From NCBI GenBank assembly GCA_030530775.1, contig JAUMUG010000002.1, forward strand, positions 366,273-430,272: 64,000 nt of DNA, given 5' to 3'. Shown here piece by piece: positions 18,670 through 27,185 of this stretch. The position numbers and the translations under genes were made by a program. The notes under the pieces were generated by a model. That model searched no databases, was not told the origin of the DNA, and saw only the letters and a list, made by a program, of their open reading frames with translations. The stretch is from Lautropia sp. (lineage in GTDB: Bacteria; Pseudomonadota; Gammaproteobacteria; Burkholderiales; Burkholderiaceae_E). Position 1 is the first letter of the stretch, and every line of letters starts with the position of its first letter.

Positions 18670-19770
18670 ATGACGACCAGGACGGCGCGACGACGCCGTG
18701 GCATGCTGCCGCCGCTGGCCATGGCGGCCGCCCTGTCCCTGCTGGCGGGCTGCCAGCCCGAAGTGGTGCAGATCGCAGGGCCGACGATGGGCAGCAGCTA
18801 CAAGGTCAGTTATGTGAAGGACCGCAAGGCGCCCGGCGCCGAGGAGGTACGGGCCGAGGTCGAGAAGATTCTGGGCGAGCTGGATCAGGCGGTTTCCACC
18901 TATCGCGACGATTCGGCCGTGGCGCGTTTCAACGCACTGCCTGCCGGTGCCTGTATGAGCATGCCGGAGGATGCGCTTGCGCTGGCCGATTCCGCGATGC
19001 GGTTGCGACAGGGTGCGGAGGCTGCCTATGACATCACGATGCTGCCGGTGCTGGACGCCTGGGGGTTCGGACCCGGGGCCGCCGCCCGGAAGGCATCGGC
19101 CGATCAGGGTGAACTGACGGTGGATGCGCTGCAGAAGGTGCCGGAAATTCCGACCCGGCCCTCCGAGCAGACGTTGGCGGCGCTGCGCGAACGGATCGGG
19201 CAACAGCATCTTTACCGGCAGGGTCGGAAACTCTGCAAGGCAGCGCCCATTCAGATCGATTTCAACAGCATCGCGGCCGGGCTGGCCATCGACAAGATCG
19301 GCAACGCTCTGAGCGCACGTGGCATCGGCAATTATCTGGTCGATGTGACCGGCGAAATACGCGGCCATGGCAGCAAGCCCGATGGCGCCCCCTGGCGGAT
19401 CGCCATCGAAGCACCGGTCGACCATGTCCGGCAGGCACAACGCATCATTGCACTGCAGGGGCAGACCATTTCCACTTCGGGCGACTATCGTCAGTATCGC
19501 GAAGTGGATGGCCATCGGCTGTCGCACATGATCGACCCGCGCACGCTGGCTCCGGTCACACACCGGCTGGCGGCCGTCACGGTGGTGCATCCGCTGGGCG
19601 TGATGGCCGATGGTTATTCGACACTGCTGATGGTGCTGGGACCGGAGGCCGGCTATCGCTATGCCAAGGAACACGATCTGCCGGCGTTGTTCGTCATCCG
19701 CGAGGGCGATGGGTTCCGGAGCCGAAGCACGCCGGAATTCGACAGACTGTTTCCGAAGAACCAATCTTGA
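18670..19770 (+). CDS. apbE: FAD:protein FMN transferase ApbE (lipoprotein)
   Basis: 366 residues from ATG 18670, which gives an arginine-rich start, hydrophobic segment and lipobox LLAGC; the mature enzyme is thus a lipoprotein at the periplasmic face. It transfers FMN from FAD to threonines of NqrB and NqrC. Family segments are GPTMGSSYKVSY, DFNSIAAGLAIDKI, YLVDVTGEIRGHG, HMIDPRTLAPV and VMADGYSTLLMVLG. In many bacteria apbE and nqrM follow nqrF directly; here about 7 kb of unrelated genes separate them, but both still lie together. Confidence 0.93.
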   Translation: MTTRTARRRRGMLPPLAMAAALSLLAGCQPEVVQIAGPTMGSSYKVSYVKDRKAPGAEEVRAEVEKILGELDQAVSTYRDDSAVARFNALPAGACMSMPEDALALADSAMRLRQGAEAAYDITMLPVLDAWGFGPGAAARKASADQGELTVDALQKVPEIPTRPSEQTLAALRERIGQQHLYRQGRKLCKAAPIQIDFNSIAAGLAIDKIGNALSARGIGNYLVDVTGEIRGHGSKPDGAPWRIAIEAPVDHVRQAQRIIALQGQTISTSGDYRQYREVDGHRLSHMIDPRTLAPVTHRLAAVTVVHPLGVMADGYSTLLMVLGPEAGYRYAKEHDLPALFVIREGDGFRSRSTPEFDRLFPKNQS

Positions 19771-20098
19771 TGGCCGGGCTGCGACCGGCCATCCTGCTAC
19801 GAGCCACCATCTTTTGGCTGCCCCGGCCGACGGATCGACGCCCGGCACCGTCCCCATCGATCCTTCGTGACACCCCGACACCCCGAACCGCGGAACATTC
19901 GCCCACGATCCGGACACTCGTCCATTCGGTTCAATGCCACAAGGCGATACACTTGCATTGGAACGTGCCCACCCGTGCCGGGCGCCACTGCCATCGTGCC
20001 GCCCCTGTCCGGGTCACCGGAAGCCAAGGACAGAACCGGGCACGGTCTTGCTGGCGCGCAGCATTCCCGCCCGCCACGCCTTCGAGAGGATCACGGAC
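19771..20098. other. Intergenic region between apbE and the nqrM pair
   Basis: About 330 bp without a supported gene or clear regulatory element. Confidence 0.35.
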
Positions 20099-20206
20099 AT
20101 GGCCTGGTTGGCCGCTTTCATCGTGATACTGCTGGTGGTGGCCGGCATGGGCGTCGGCGTGATGGCCGTCCGCAATCTTCATTCTTCGAAAGGACCACGA
20201 ACATGA
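20099..20206 (+). CDS. Truncated NqrM paralogue, 35-residue membrane peptide
   Basis: ATG 20099, preceded by GAGAGGA, encodes a 35-residue peptide beginning MAWLAAFIVILLVVAGM. It is nearly the same as the first 24 residues of NqrM encoded immediately downstream, and the DNA of the two copies is very similar over about 90 bp, so this is a tandem partial duplication. The peptide keeps the membrane helix but lacks all four cysteines of NqrM. Its stop overlaps the nqrM start (ATGA), so even if the peptide has no function of its own, its translation would deliver ribosomes to nqrM. Confidence 0.6.
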   Translation: MAWLAAFIVILLVVAGMGVGVMAVRNLHSSKGPRT

Positions 20207-20430
20207 CCTGGTTGATCGCTTTCATCGTGATGCTACTGGTGGTGGCCGGCATGGCCATCGGTGTGATGGTCGGCCGCAAGCCGATTGCCGGCTCCTGTGG
20301 CGGCATCGCCAACCTGGGCATCGAGAAAGTATGCGGTATCTGCGGCAACGACTTCAACAAATGCACCAACAAGCAGGACGGAGACACGACGGGCATCGAA
20401 CAGACGACCGAGCTTTCGCGTCCCCGCTGA
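20203..20430 (+). CDS. nqrM: Na+-NQR maturation protein NqrM
   Basis: 75 residues: one N-terminal membrane helix (3-24), then a cysteine-rich tail with Cys at about 32, 44, 47 and 54 (SCGGIANLGIEKVCGICGND). This matches NqrM, which is needed to place the iron centre between NqrD and NqrE. Start at the ATG overlapping the stop of the upstream truncated copy. The C-terminal twenty residues beyond the last cysteine are not conserved. Converges with the gene at 20443 with only 12 bp between. Confidence 0.92.
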   Translation: MTWLIAFIVMLLVVAGMAIGVMVGRKPIAGSCGGIANLGIEKVCGICGNDFNKCTNKQDGDTTGIEQTTELSRPR

Positions 20431-20442
20431 TCCTGATCCCGC

Positions 20443-21948
20443 TCACTCGCACGCCCCGCCGCTCCAATCGGCCGGCGCGGCCGACTCGCCCCGGTGGCAA
20501 CGTAGCTGCCGGCCCGCCGACACCGCCACCCAGGCGGCGCCACGGCGAACGAACTCGATACGCACCCGCTCGGCCGCCAGCTTTTCGTCCGGCAGGTTGA
20601 CCATCGTCACCAGATAGACCGCACTGGTGACCGGGTTGTCGGCATAGATGAAGCTTTCGCGCAGCACCTGCTCCGGGCTCAATGATTCATAGGAATCCGG
20701 TGAGAACACGTCGTCGAAGACCTGCTGACCGCACATGTCGATCGGCTGTTCGCAGGGACGCGCCAGGCGCACGGCGTTTTCGGTGGACAGAGGCAGCGCG
20801 CTGAAGCCACGCGCACTGCGCACATCGGAGGGCGAGGTCGGAATCAGCCGGATCAGCGCCGGGCTGCCGGCCGTCCGGCTGGAGGCGGGCCGCTCCGTCA
20901 GAGCGGCCATCCGGGCCTCCCTGCTCGATGGGTCGGGTGCCGGCGCGCCCTGCCGATCCTCGTCCTGCTGCCCGGCCTGGGTGGCGTCGGCCGACGGACC
21001 GCCCTCACCCTCGGCCGCACGGCCATCCGCGCGGCCCCGCCCGAGCGGAGCGTCCGGTGCAGACGTCCCGTCCACCGTTTCCGCCCCAGTCGCCTTTCCA
21101 GCGCCCGGCTGATCGGCCGCATCGGCTGCCTGGTCTGCAGCGCTCGCCCCCGCCCCTGCGGCACCAGCGCCTGCACCCGCGGCACGTGAGCCATCGTCGG
21201 GCTGAGTCAATGGCCGCCACCGTGCGTCGAGCGGCTGGTTCGGCGTGCGGTCCTGCTCTGGAGACGAGGGCCTGACATCGGTGCCACTCCGTCCCGCGGC
21301 CGCCCCGGCCGAAGCACCCGCCTCGGGTGTCTTTGCCGTGGCAGCACCCCCGGGCGCATCCCCGGCTTCGGCCTGCGCTGCCGCATCCCCGCGCCTGCGA
21401 TTCGTACCGGCACCTGCATCGGCACCTTTTTCCGATTTTTCCGATGCAGTCGGCGCCTGGGCCGGAGCCTGGACGGCCGCTGCCCGGTCGTTGCCGGCAC
21501 TGTTCACACCAGCGGCCCTGCAGACCGTCTTACCCCAGCCGCCGCCCTGGCAGCGATATTGCAGACCGACCTGCACCAACTGGAAACCACCATCGGCCCC
21601 CTTGCGAAAGGCCAGGCGACGGCGCCATTCCATCGTCCCGGCTTTGTCCTTCGCACTGGCCGTCTGCAAGAAAATGCCCACACCGGTATCGAACATGAAC
21701 TCTTCTTCGACGAAGCGGTACGCTCCTTTGTCGGCGCTGTTCCTGGGCAGCTTCATCTTGCCGGTGGCCTGCCGTCCGCAGCTCATCAGGCTGCCGGATT
21801 TGCACTTCAGGGCACCGATACCCGGATCGACCGGATCGAAATCGGTCGGACGCGCGACATCGGCCCGGGGTGTGGCAGCCAGTGCACTGCCCGCGACGGC
21901 CAGCAGAGAAGCAGCAAACAAGGAGGAACGGAACAAGGCGGAACTCAT
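20443..21948 (-). CDS. Exported two-domain protein with Ala-rich linker, function unknown
   Basis: 501 residues from ATG 21948. Residues 1-24 form a signal peptide (SLLAVAGSALA). An N-terminal domain (about 35-150) and a C-terminal domain (about 395-501) are separated by roughly 240 residues of Ala/Gly/Asp/Pro-rich low complexity. The two ends look homologous: each has a CxxxxxxC-like pair (CKSGSLMSCGRQ; CEQPIDMCGQQ), a middle segment (FVEEEFMFD; VLRESFIYAD) and a closing pattern R..F.+.G..F..V..G.Q.RC..G...W....C. The cysteines would form disulfides in the periplasm. Not recognised as a named family. Divergent from glcB. Confidence 0.75.
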   Translation of the reverse strand: MSSALFRSSLFAASLLAVAGSALAATPRADVARPTDFDPVDPGIGALKCKSGSLMSCGRQATGKMKLPRNSADKGAYRFVEEEFMFDTGVGIFLQTASAKDKAGTMEWRRRLAFRKGADGGFQLVQVGLQYRCQGGGWGKTVCRAAGVNSAGNDRAAAVQAPAQAPTASEKSEKGADAGAGTNRRRGDAAAQAEAGDAPGGAATAKTPEAGASAGAAAGRSGTDVRPSSPEQDRTPNQPLDARWRPLTQPDDGSRAAGAGAGAAGAGASAADQAADAADQPGAGKATGAETVDGTSAPDAPLGRGRADGRAAEGEGGPSADATQAGQQDEDRQGAPAPDPSSREARMAALTERPASSRTAGSPALIRLIPTSPSDVRSARGFSALPLSTENAVRLARPCEQPIDMCGQQVFDDVFSPDSYESLSPEQVLRESFIYADNPVTSAVYLVTMVNLPDEKLAAERVRIEFVRRGAAWVAVSAGRQLRCHRGESAAPADWSGGACE

Positions 21949-22279
21949 GCGGAACCTGTTAGACACGTCGAATCTGGGGTGTATTCGAATGAACGGTTGA
22001 GAGTCTTGCAGCGGTTGACGGAGGATGCAAGCCCGGCGTTCGCCGGACACTTCATGAAACGTTGGAACACTCATGGCCAAGTATCCCATTCCCTGCCGAT
22101 ACGAAACCCGGACACGGGCCCACGCCCCGACCACGGCCCGCCCGGCACCAGCCCATGTCGGTCACGACGACGCCAATCCGACACAGCTTGGCACTTCAAA
22201 TGCAGCATAGCTAAGTATACTGCCGGGTACTGTGCCACAGTTTTCACATCCAATCGCAACACATATACGGAGACCTTGC
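21949..22279. other. Divergent intergenic region between the two-domain protein and glcB
   Basis: About 330 bp shared upstream region. A TATACT sequence at about 22216 is a possible glcB -10 element, but no well-spaced -35 was found. Nothing else recognised. Confidence 0.3.
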
Positions 22280-24439
22280 ATGACCAACCGCGTGGAGAAG
22301 TTCGGCCTTCAGGTGTCCCGGCCGCTGTTCGACATGATCGAGCAGCAAGCATTGCCGGGCACGGGTGTCACCTCGGATCGATTCTGGGAGGGCCTGTCGG
22401 CCCTGATCCACGAAAAAGGACCGAAGAACCGGTCTCTGCTGGCCAGGCGTGACGAGATACAGAAACAGCTGGATGCCTGGCACAAGGCCAATCCCGGCCC
22501 GATTGCCGACATGGCGGCCTACAAGACCTTTCTGACCGAAATCGGTTATCTGGTGCCCGAAGGCCCCGATTTCTCGATCGACACACCGAACGTCGATGAC
22601 GCCATCGCCAACATCCCCGGCCCGCAGCTGGTGGTGCCGGTGATGAACGCCCGCTATGCGCTGAACGCCGCCAATGCCCGCTGGGGCAGCCTGTACGACG
22701 CGCTCTATGGCACCGACGCGCTGGGCAGTCTGCCCAAGGCCGGCGGCTATGACCCCGCCCGCGGCGAGCAGGTGATCGCCTGGGCCAAGCGTTTCCTCGA
22801 CGATGTGGCACCGCTGGCCAATGGCAGCCACGCCGTCGTGACGGGTTATCGGGTGGCCGACGGCAAGCTGGTGGCCGTCACCCCCGCCGGCGAAACCGGT
22901 CTGGAAGACCCCGCCCTGTTTGCCGGCCATGTCGGTGATGCGGCCGCCCCTTCGGCCGTGCTGCTCAAGCATCACGGTCTGCACATCGACATCCGCATCG
23001 ACCGCAACACACCGGTCGGCAAAGCAGATCAGGCCGGCGTGGCCGACGTCGTGCTGGAAGCGGCCGTCTCCACCATCATGGACTGCGAAGATTCGATCGC
23101 CGCCGTCGATGGCGAGGACAAAGCCGCCGTCTATCACAACTGGCTGGGACTGATGAAGGGCGATCTCGAAGAGACGCTCGAAAAGAACGGCAAGACCATC
23201 GTCCGCCGTTTGAACCCGGACCGTGAGTACACGGCACCCGATGGCGGCAAGCTGAGTCTGCAGGGCCGCTCGCTGATGCTGGTGCGGAATGTCGGCCACC
23301 TGATGACCAGCCCGGCCATCCTCGACAAGGACGGCAACGAGGCTCCGGAAGGCATGATCGATGCGATGGCCACCGTGCTGATCGCCATGCACGATCTGAA
23401 GAAGACCGGCGGTGCCCGCAACTCGCAGAAAGGCTCGATCTACATCGTCAAGCCGAAAATGCACGGCCCCGAGGAAGTGGCGTTCGCCAACGAGATCTTC
23501 AACCACGTCGAGAAAGTGCTGGGCTTGCCGCCGTACACGGTCAAGGTCGGCATCATGGACGAAGAGCGCCGCACCACCGTCAACTTGAAGGAATGCATCC
23601 GCGCCGCCAAGTCGCGCGTGGCCTTCATCAACACCGGCTTCCTGGACCGCACCGGCGATGAAATCCATACCTCGATGGAAGCCGGCCCAATGGTACGCAA
23701 GGCCGACATGAAGACCCAGCCGTGGATCCTCGCCTACGAAGACAACAACGTCGACGTGGGTCTGGCCTGCGGCCTGTCGGGAATCGCCCAGATCGGCAAG
23801 GGCATGTGGGCCATGCCGGATCTGATGGCCGCCATGCTGGAACAAAAGATCGGCCATCCGAAAGCCGCCGCCAGCTGCGCCTGGGTGCCGAGCCCGACCG
23901 CGGCCACACTGCACGCCACACACTATCACCGCGTCGATGTGAAAACCCTGCAGGCCGATCTGGCCAGGAAAGGCAAGCGCGCCAGGCTCGAAGACATCCT
24001 GACCGTGCCGGTGGAGGCCAATCCGAACTGGTCGGATGCCGACAAGCAGGCCGAAATCGAGAACAACGCCCAGGGCATCCTGGGCTACGTGGTACGCTGG
24101 ATCGACCAGGGAGTCGGTTGCTCCAAGGTGCCCGACATCAACGACGTCGCCCTGATGGAAGACCGTGCCACCTGCCGGATCTCATCGCAGCACATCGCCA
24201 ACTGGTTGCACCATGGCGTCGTCAGCCAGCAGCAGGTGATGGACACCATGAAGCGGATGGCGGCCATCGTCGACCAGCAGAACGCCGGTGACGGCGCCTA
24301 CATCAGGATGGCACCGGGTTGCGACTCCATCGCCTTCAAGGCCGCTTGCGATCTGGTCTTCAAGGGCACCGTGCAACCAGCGGGCTACACCGAGCCGATC
24401 CTGCACGCCCGCCGTCAGGAGCTGAAAGCCTCACGGTAA
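22280..24439 (+). CDS. glcB: Malate synthase G
   Basis: 719 residues, the standard length of isoform G. Condenses glyoxylate with acetyl-CoA to malate. Recognisable segments: [23 protein letters not shown] core ([19 protein letters not shown]), [31 protein letters not shown] with the active-site region, [38 protein letters not shown] and the Cys/Asp segment near the end ([19 protein letters not shown]). ATG 22280 follows CGGAGACC and gives the family N-terminus [11 protein letters not shown]. No glycolate oxidase or isocitrate lyase gene lies nearby in the window. Confidence 0.97.
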   Translation: MTNRVEKFGLQVSRPLFDMIEQQALPGTGVTSDRFWEGLSALIHEKGPKNRSLLARRDEIQKQLDAWHKANPGPIADMAAYKTFLTEIGYLVPEGPDFSIDTPNVDDAIANIPGPQLVVPVMNARYALNAANARWGSLYDALYGTDALGSLPKAGGYDPARGEQVIAWAKRFLDDVAPLANGSHAVVTGYRVADGKLVAVTPAGETGLEDPALFAGHVGDAAAPSAVLLKHHGLHIDIRIDRNTPVGKADQAGVADVVLEAAVSTIMDCEDSIAAVDGEDKAAVYHNWLGLMKGDLEETLEKNGKTIVRRLNPDREYTAPDGGKLSLQGRSLMLVRNVGHLMTSPAILDKDGNEAPEGMIDAMATVLIAMHDLKKTGGARNSQKGSIYIVKPKMHGPEEVAFANEIFNHVEKVLGLPPYTVKVGIMDEERRTTVNLKECIRAAKSRVAFINTGFLDRTGDEIHTSMEAGPMVRKADMKTQPWILAYEDNNVDVGLACGLSGIAQIGKGMWAMPDLMAAMLEQKIGHPKAAASCAWVPSPTAATLHATHYHRVDVKTLQADLARKGKRARLEDILTVPVEANPNWSDADKQAEIENNAQGILGYVVRWIDQGVGCSKVPDINDVALMEDRATCRISSQHIANWLHHGVVSQQQVMDTMKRMAAIVDQQNAGDGAYIRMAPGCDSIAFKAACDLVFKGTVQPAGYTEPILHARRQELKASR

Positions 24440-24517
24440 GCTGTCTGCAGGCAACCTGCTTCGCCCGGCGGCGCGCTCACCTTTGCCGGGATGATCGGCG
24501 CCGGTTTCGGGTTGCCT

Positions 24518-25405
24518 TCACGCCAGGCGCAGCATATCCACCAATGCCTTGAGTGCGGCGGAGGCACGGCGGTCGGGGTAATAGAGGAAAAAGCCCGGAT
24601 ACGGCGGGCACCAGTCTTCCAGGACACGGACCAGACGTCCGCTGCGCAGATGCCCGGCGCAGAAGGCATCGGCGGAATAAGCCAGCCCCACCCCGTCCAG
24701 CGCAGCCTGCAACGCCAGACTGTCGTCGTCCAGAACCAGTGGACCGCCGACGGCGACTTCCAGCACCTGCCCGTTTCGGGCAAATTCCCAGCGGTACAAC
24801 CCGCCGCCGCTGATCCGGCGGCGGCCGATGCAGTGGTGCGCGGTCAGATCGTGTGGAGAAGCGGGTTTGGGAAAGCGGTTGAAATAGTCGGGCGAGCCGA
24901 CCACGGCCGCGCGGAAATCGGGCGTGATGCGCACGGCCACCATGTCTTTTTCCACACTCTCCCCCAATCGTATGCCCGCATCGAATCCGGCTTTGACAAT
25001 GTCGATGAAAGCATTGTCGGCGGAAATTTCCAGCCGCACACCGGGACAGTGATCGGCAAAGGCGCGGAATCTGGGCGCGAGCACGCGCTCTGCCGCCGAA
25101 CGTGGCACCGAGAGGCGCACCGTGCCGCAGGGGCGGCTGCGGAAGCGGTTGGTATCCTCGACCGCCTGCGCCACTGCGGCAAATGCGGGCGCGACCTGCG
25201 CGTACAGAGCCTGCCCCGCTTCGGTGGGCGAAACGGTGCGGGTGGTGCGGTGCAACAGCAGCACACCGAGCCGTTCTTCCAGCGAACGGATACCGTGCGA
25301 CAGGGTGGATGGCTTCAGATCCAGCCGCGAGGCCGCTTTACGGAAACTGCCGGTTTCCACGATGGCGATAAAGGCGGAAAGGTTCGCATAGTCGGTGCTT
25401 TTCAC
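24518..25405 (-). CDS. LysR-family transcriptional regulator
   Basis: 295 residues. N-terminal winged helix (FIAIVETGSFRKAASRLDLKPSTLSHGIRSLEERLGVLLLHRTTR) and a LysR substrate domain (VRLSVPRSAAERVLAPRF onward). Divergently oriented from the metallo-beta-lactamase lipoprotein at 25593, with an inverted repeat in the shared 188-bp gap, so it most likely controls that gene and itself. The pair is followed by a Neisseria-type uptake-sequence terminator, suggesting both came together by transfer. Confidence 0.93.
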   Translation of the reverse strand: MKSTDYANLSAFIAIVETGSFRKAASRLDLKPSTLSHGIRSLEERLGVLLLHRTTRTVSPTEAGQALYAQVAPAFAAVAQAVEDTNRFRSRPCGTVRLSVPRSAAERVLAPRFRAFADHCPGVRLEISADNAFIDIVKAGFDAGIRLGESVEKDMVAVRITPDFRAAVVGSPDYFNRFPKPASPHDLTAHHCIGRRRISGGGLYRWEFARNGQVLEVAVGGPLVLDDDSLALQAALDGVGLAYSADAFCAGHLRSGRLVRVLEDWCPPYPGFFLYYPDRRASAALKALVDMLRLA

Positions 25406-25496
25406 GGTGTCAGGCTCGGGGCGGTGCGAGGGTTGAACGCAGGCCGGTACGCCACGGCTCGGGGCCGATGGCGTGCAGGAAGGTGGTGGTGCATTG

Positions 25497-25519
25497 ATGG
25501 CTCATTTTCAACGAGCCAT
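25497..25519. promoter_or_regulatory. Candidate LysR binding site
   Basis: Perfect 7-bp arms ATGGCTC and GAGCCAT with a 9-base centre in the divergent LysR/MBL gap, 74 bp before the MBL start. Interrupted dyads of this size are usual for LysR activator sites. Assigned by position and symmetry. Confidence 0.5.
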
Positions 25520-25592
25520 ACGATGAAGGGTGGTTTATTTCGAACAATCGTAACCTTTACCATGCGCGCTGTCATTTTTCAGGAGCAGACGC

Positions 25593-26612
25593 ATGAACAA
25601 AACCTTTCCCTTGATACTGGCTGCCGCACTCGTCGCAGGAGGCTGTGCCTCCCCCACGCAGACGGCACATTCCGCGCCACCGCAAATTCAAGCTCAGCGG
25701 CAGGTGACGGGCTTTTACCGCCACCAGACCGGCAACCTGACGGTCACCGCGCTGTTCGACGGTATCGTTCATGTGCCGCGCACGCAGATGCAGGGCATTG
25801 CCCCCGAGCGTGTGGCCGACCTGGTGCGGCAGGCATACAGCCCCGAGCATGAAAAAGGTCTGGATACGGCAGTCAACGCTTTCGTCGTACAGCGTGGCAG
25901 CGAAACCATACTGGTGGACGCGGGCACGGCGCAATGCTTTTCCGAAAGCAACCCGCAGGTACCGTCCAACCTGCAGAACAACGGGCTCGGACAGCTGTCG
26001 GCCAATCTGAAAGCAGCGGGCATCCGTCCGGAACGGATCGACCACATCCTGTTGACGCACGGTCATTCCGATCACATATGCGGTGCGATAGACCAACAGG
26101 GCAAACCTGTTTTCCCCAATGCCGTCATGTGGATCAGCGATACGGAATACCGCCACTGGTACAGCGACGAAACCCGAAGCGCACTGCTGCCCGAACTCCG
26201 CTTCCTCACCGACCAGATCCGCACCGCCATGGCGCCATATGAGCGCACAGGCCGCCTGAAACGCTTCAAGGCAGGCGACGAACTGCCGGCCGGCGCACAA
26301 GCCCTGGCCACCCCAGGCCACACGCCCGGCCACGTATCCTATCTGTTTGAGACCGGACGGGAAAAACTGCTGGTATGGGGCGACGTGCTGATCACCCCCG
26401 CCGTCCAGTTCGCCGAACCGCAGGCACTGTTTGCGGCCGACGAAGACAAAGAAACCGCCAAACGCTCGCGCCTGGACATGCTGCGGCAAGCGGCGGAAAA
26501 CGGCTGGACGGTCGCGGGCGCACACCTGAGCTTCCCCGCCCTCGGACATGTCGGCAAGGGACGTGGCCGCACGGAACAGTACCGCTGGATACCCGTGGAA
26601 TACGCGCCTTGA
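25593..26612 (+). CDS. MBL-fold metallo-hydrolase, lipoprotein
   Basis: 339 residues; ATG 25593 after CAGGAGCAG. A signal peptide ending in lipobox VAGGC predicts a lipoprotein. The zinc-binding motif THGHSDHICG (HxHxDH) marks the metallo-beta-lactamase fold, followed by the second histidine in ATPGHTPGHVSYLF and an aspartate in LLVWGDVLI; GAHLSFPALGHV supplies the last ligand. The sequence GSETILVDAGTAQ before the core is typical of lactonase-like members, so quorum-signal or other lactone hydrolysis is possible, as is a detoxification role. It is paired with a divergent LysR gene and ends in an uptake-sequence terminator. Confidence 0.9.
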   Translation: MNKTFPLILAAALVAGGCASPTQTAHSAPPQIQAQRQVTGFYRHQTGNLTVTALFDGIVHVPRTQMQGIAPERVADLVRQAYSPEHEKGLDTAVNAFVVQRGSETILVDAGTAQCFSESNPQVPSNLQNNGLGQLSANLKAAGIRPERIDHILLTHGHSDHICGAIDQQGKPVFPNAVMWISDTEYRHWYSDETRSALLPELRFLTDQIRTAMAPYERTGRLKRFKAGDELPAGAQALATPGHTPGHVSYLFETGREKLLVWGDVLITPAVQFAEPQALFAADEDKETAKRSRLDMLRQAAENGWTVAGAHLSFPALGHVGKGRGRTEQYRWIPVEYAP

Positions 26613-26650
26613 ACCATCATGCCCGAAGCGCATGGCGCAGCCCGAAAACG

Positions 26651-26700
26651 AGGCCGTCTGAAAGCCGATATATGCTTTTCAGACGGCCTTTCCATTTTTT
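26651..26700 (+). terminator. Terminator formed by two inverted Neisseria-type DNA uptake sequences
   Basis: AGGCCGTCTGAA at 26651-26662 and its reverse complement at 26678-26689 form a stem extended by a few bases, with the second arm soon followed by a T-rich run. The 12-mer is the AG variant of the neisserial DNA uptake sequence, and inverted pairs acting as terminators are its usual arrangement in Neisseriaceae. It ends the MBL transcript. No other copy was noticed in the window. Confidence 0.9.
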
Positions 26701-27185
26701 GTCTCGCCCACGTTCACCGTTCCATCTCCAGCCCGCCTTCACCGCGATCTGCCGACAGGGTTGCCCCTGTCCATGAATATGGTTGCCTGTCTCCATGGAA
26801 CGGGAAGCATCGCGCATCCGCTCGAAAGCAGACCCGGCGACAATCAGAAATTCAATCGGCGGTTTCAATGCACCTCAGGCCGGATCGACGAAATCGCCTT
26901 TTTTCAAACCCGAGAATTCGATCAAAGTCCAACGACGACCGCAGCATCCATCATGCAGGACGGCGGCCAGGTACACACGACACCAGACTTCGGGGATAAT
27001 GTCTAGCGCGAAAACCGAGCGCTGGCGTGCCCGGCGTGAGCACAGGAGACCGCCCCCGGGAGCATCCGATCACGTCGACCGCCAGCCACAGCATTGCCCG
27101 GCACGGGCCCCACCGGGAAGCCGAACAGTCACGCAGGACCGCACCTGAAGTACGCCGCCCCGAACCCGACAACGAAAACAAACCC
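26701..27185. other. Intergenic region before the tannase-family gene
   Basis: About 485 bp. It contains no supported gene. The tannase frame is open for 53 codons upstream of the chosen start but that translation lacks family resemblance. No clear promoter or RNA was seen. Confidence 0.4.
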
